Shown here piece after piece: positions 4,771-5,118 of a stretch of 5,118 nt of DNA. How positions within the stretch are numbered: position 1 is the first letter of the stretch; every line of letters starts with the position of its first letter. Source of the DNA: a bacterium (GTDB lineage Bacteria; Electryoneota; RPQS01); the NCBI GenBank assembly GCA_018814465.1, contig JAHIZR010000133.1, forward strand, positions 1 to 5,118, written 5' to 3'. The notes under the pieces were generated by a model, which saw nothing but the letters and a program-made list of their open reading frames with translations, ran no database searches and was not told where the DNA came from. The position numbers were made by a program, and so were the translations under genes.

Positions 4771-5118
4771 TTGAATGATCTGAATAACAAACGAGTTCTG
4801 ATTGCTGCGCACGATCACAGGCTGATCGGCAATTTGCAAAACATTCTCGCCTCGCAGGCGGTGGAAATCGCATCGTCCGGCAGCATGTGTTTGTCGATGA
4901 TCGACGAATTCCAGCCGGAGCTCCTGCTTTTGCAGATGTTTCTGAGCGATATGGACGCCTTTGATCTGCTGACGAAAGCCAGCGAGCGCTGTTCCTGCAC
5001 GCCGCAGGTAGTGCTGTTTACCTCCGCGCATCCCGGCGAGGCGGCCACGCAGTTCGCTGCTTTGCACATTGCCGGAACGATACTAAAAAGCGAGTCTCTG
5101 GAGACTCTGCGTCAGCAG
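4771..5118 (+). CDS. Receiver-domain protein with degenerate phosphorylation site, partial (3' end outside window)
   Basis: A frame of 116 codons runs from TTG 4771 off the right edge. It has the strand/helix pattern of a CheY-like receiver: VLIAAHDHRLI (9-19, strand 1), ELLLLQMFLSDMDAFDLL (50-67, strand 3 and the usual LPDMDG loop), VVLFTSA (80-86, strand 4) and GTILKSESLETL (102-113, strand 5). T84 and K106 sit at the conserved Thr/Ser and Lys positions. The phospho-acceptor Asp is replaced by Q55, and the usual acidic pair after strand 1 reads A13-H14 (D15 follows). Ordinary aspartyl phosphorylation is therefore unlikely. An in-frame stop at 4762 leaves TTG 4771 as the best start; it gives a normal-length N-terminus (MNDLNNKRVLIA), but no Shine-Dalgarno is seen. 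The output domain lies outside the window. It could belong to an atypical response regulator or a multidomain kinase. Confidence 0.8.
   Translation, partial: MNDLNNKRVLIAAHDHRLIGNLQNILASQAVEIASSGSMCLSMIDEFQPELLLLQMFLSDMDAFDLLTKASERCSCTPQVVLFTSAHPGEAATQFAALHIAGTILKSESLETLRQQ

Noticed and set aside
4705..5067. Minus-strand frames of 84-120 codons opposite the receiver gene
   Set aside because: They are antisense to a recognisable receiver domain and show no domain features of their own.

Overview
This window looks like ordinary chromosome from a mid-GC bacterium, probably with a Gram-negative type envelope. The secreted W-repeat propeller protein, the variant YceI protein, an HU of the GRNPRTGEE type and several starts without a clear Shine-Dalgarno would suit the FCB group or a neighbouring candidate phylum. 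That placement is an inference; no rRNA or other marker gene is present. I see no phage, insertion sequence, CRISPR array, tRNA or rRNA.

Layout. On the minus strand, read right to left, lie an FmdB-type zinc-ribbon protein (2077-2307), a membrane-anchored M23 peptidase (882-1829) and the first part of a secreted beta-propeller protein (1-737, running off the left edge). The peptidase is preceded by a candidate promoter and a roughly 160-nt leader with two perfect hairpins, and is followed by an intrinsic terminator at 818-845. On the plus strand lie HU (2624-2896), a periplasmic YceI-like protein (2942-3553), CutA (3576-3911) and an unrecognised 109-residue helical protein (4044-4373). A textbook UUCG-capped terminator at 4395-4428 ends this run. 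After about 340 bases without a convincing gene, a receiver-domain protein starts at a TTG codon (4771) and runs off the right edge.

How the genes may work together. The plus-strand genes HU to 4373 are all co-directional, and I see no convincing internal terminator, so they could be read as one transcript; only YceI-CutA (22-nt gap) is tight enough to call an operon with confidence. FmdB and HU are divergent and share a 316-bp regulatory region. The products are a mix of cell-wall remodelling (M23), envelope lipid or stress function (YceI), metal-linked function (CutA, possibly FmdB) and nucleoid structure (HU), and no single pathway unites them.

The most unusual element is the last gene. 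It has a clear receiver-domain fold, but Gln replaces the phospho-acceptor Asp and Ala-His replaces the usual acidic pair, so it is probably a phosphorylation-independent pseudo-receiver. The structured peptidase leader and the 8-bp inverted repeat upstream of the receiver gene are secondary points of interest. I did not find a new multi-gene system here.
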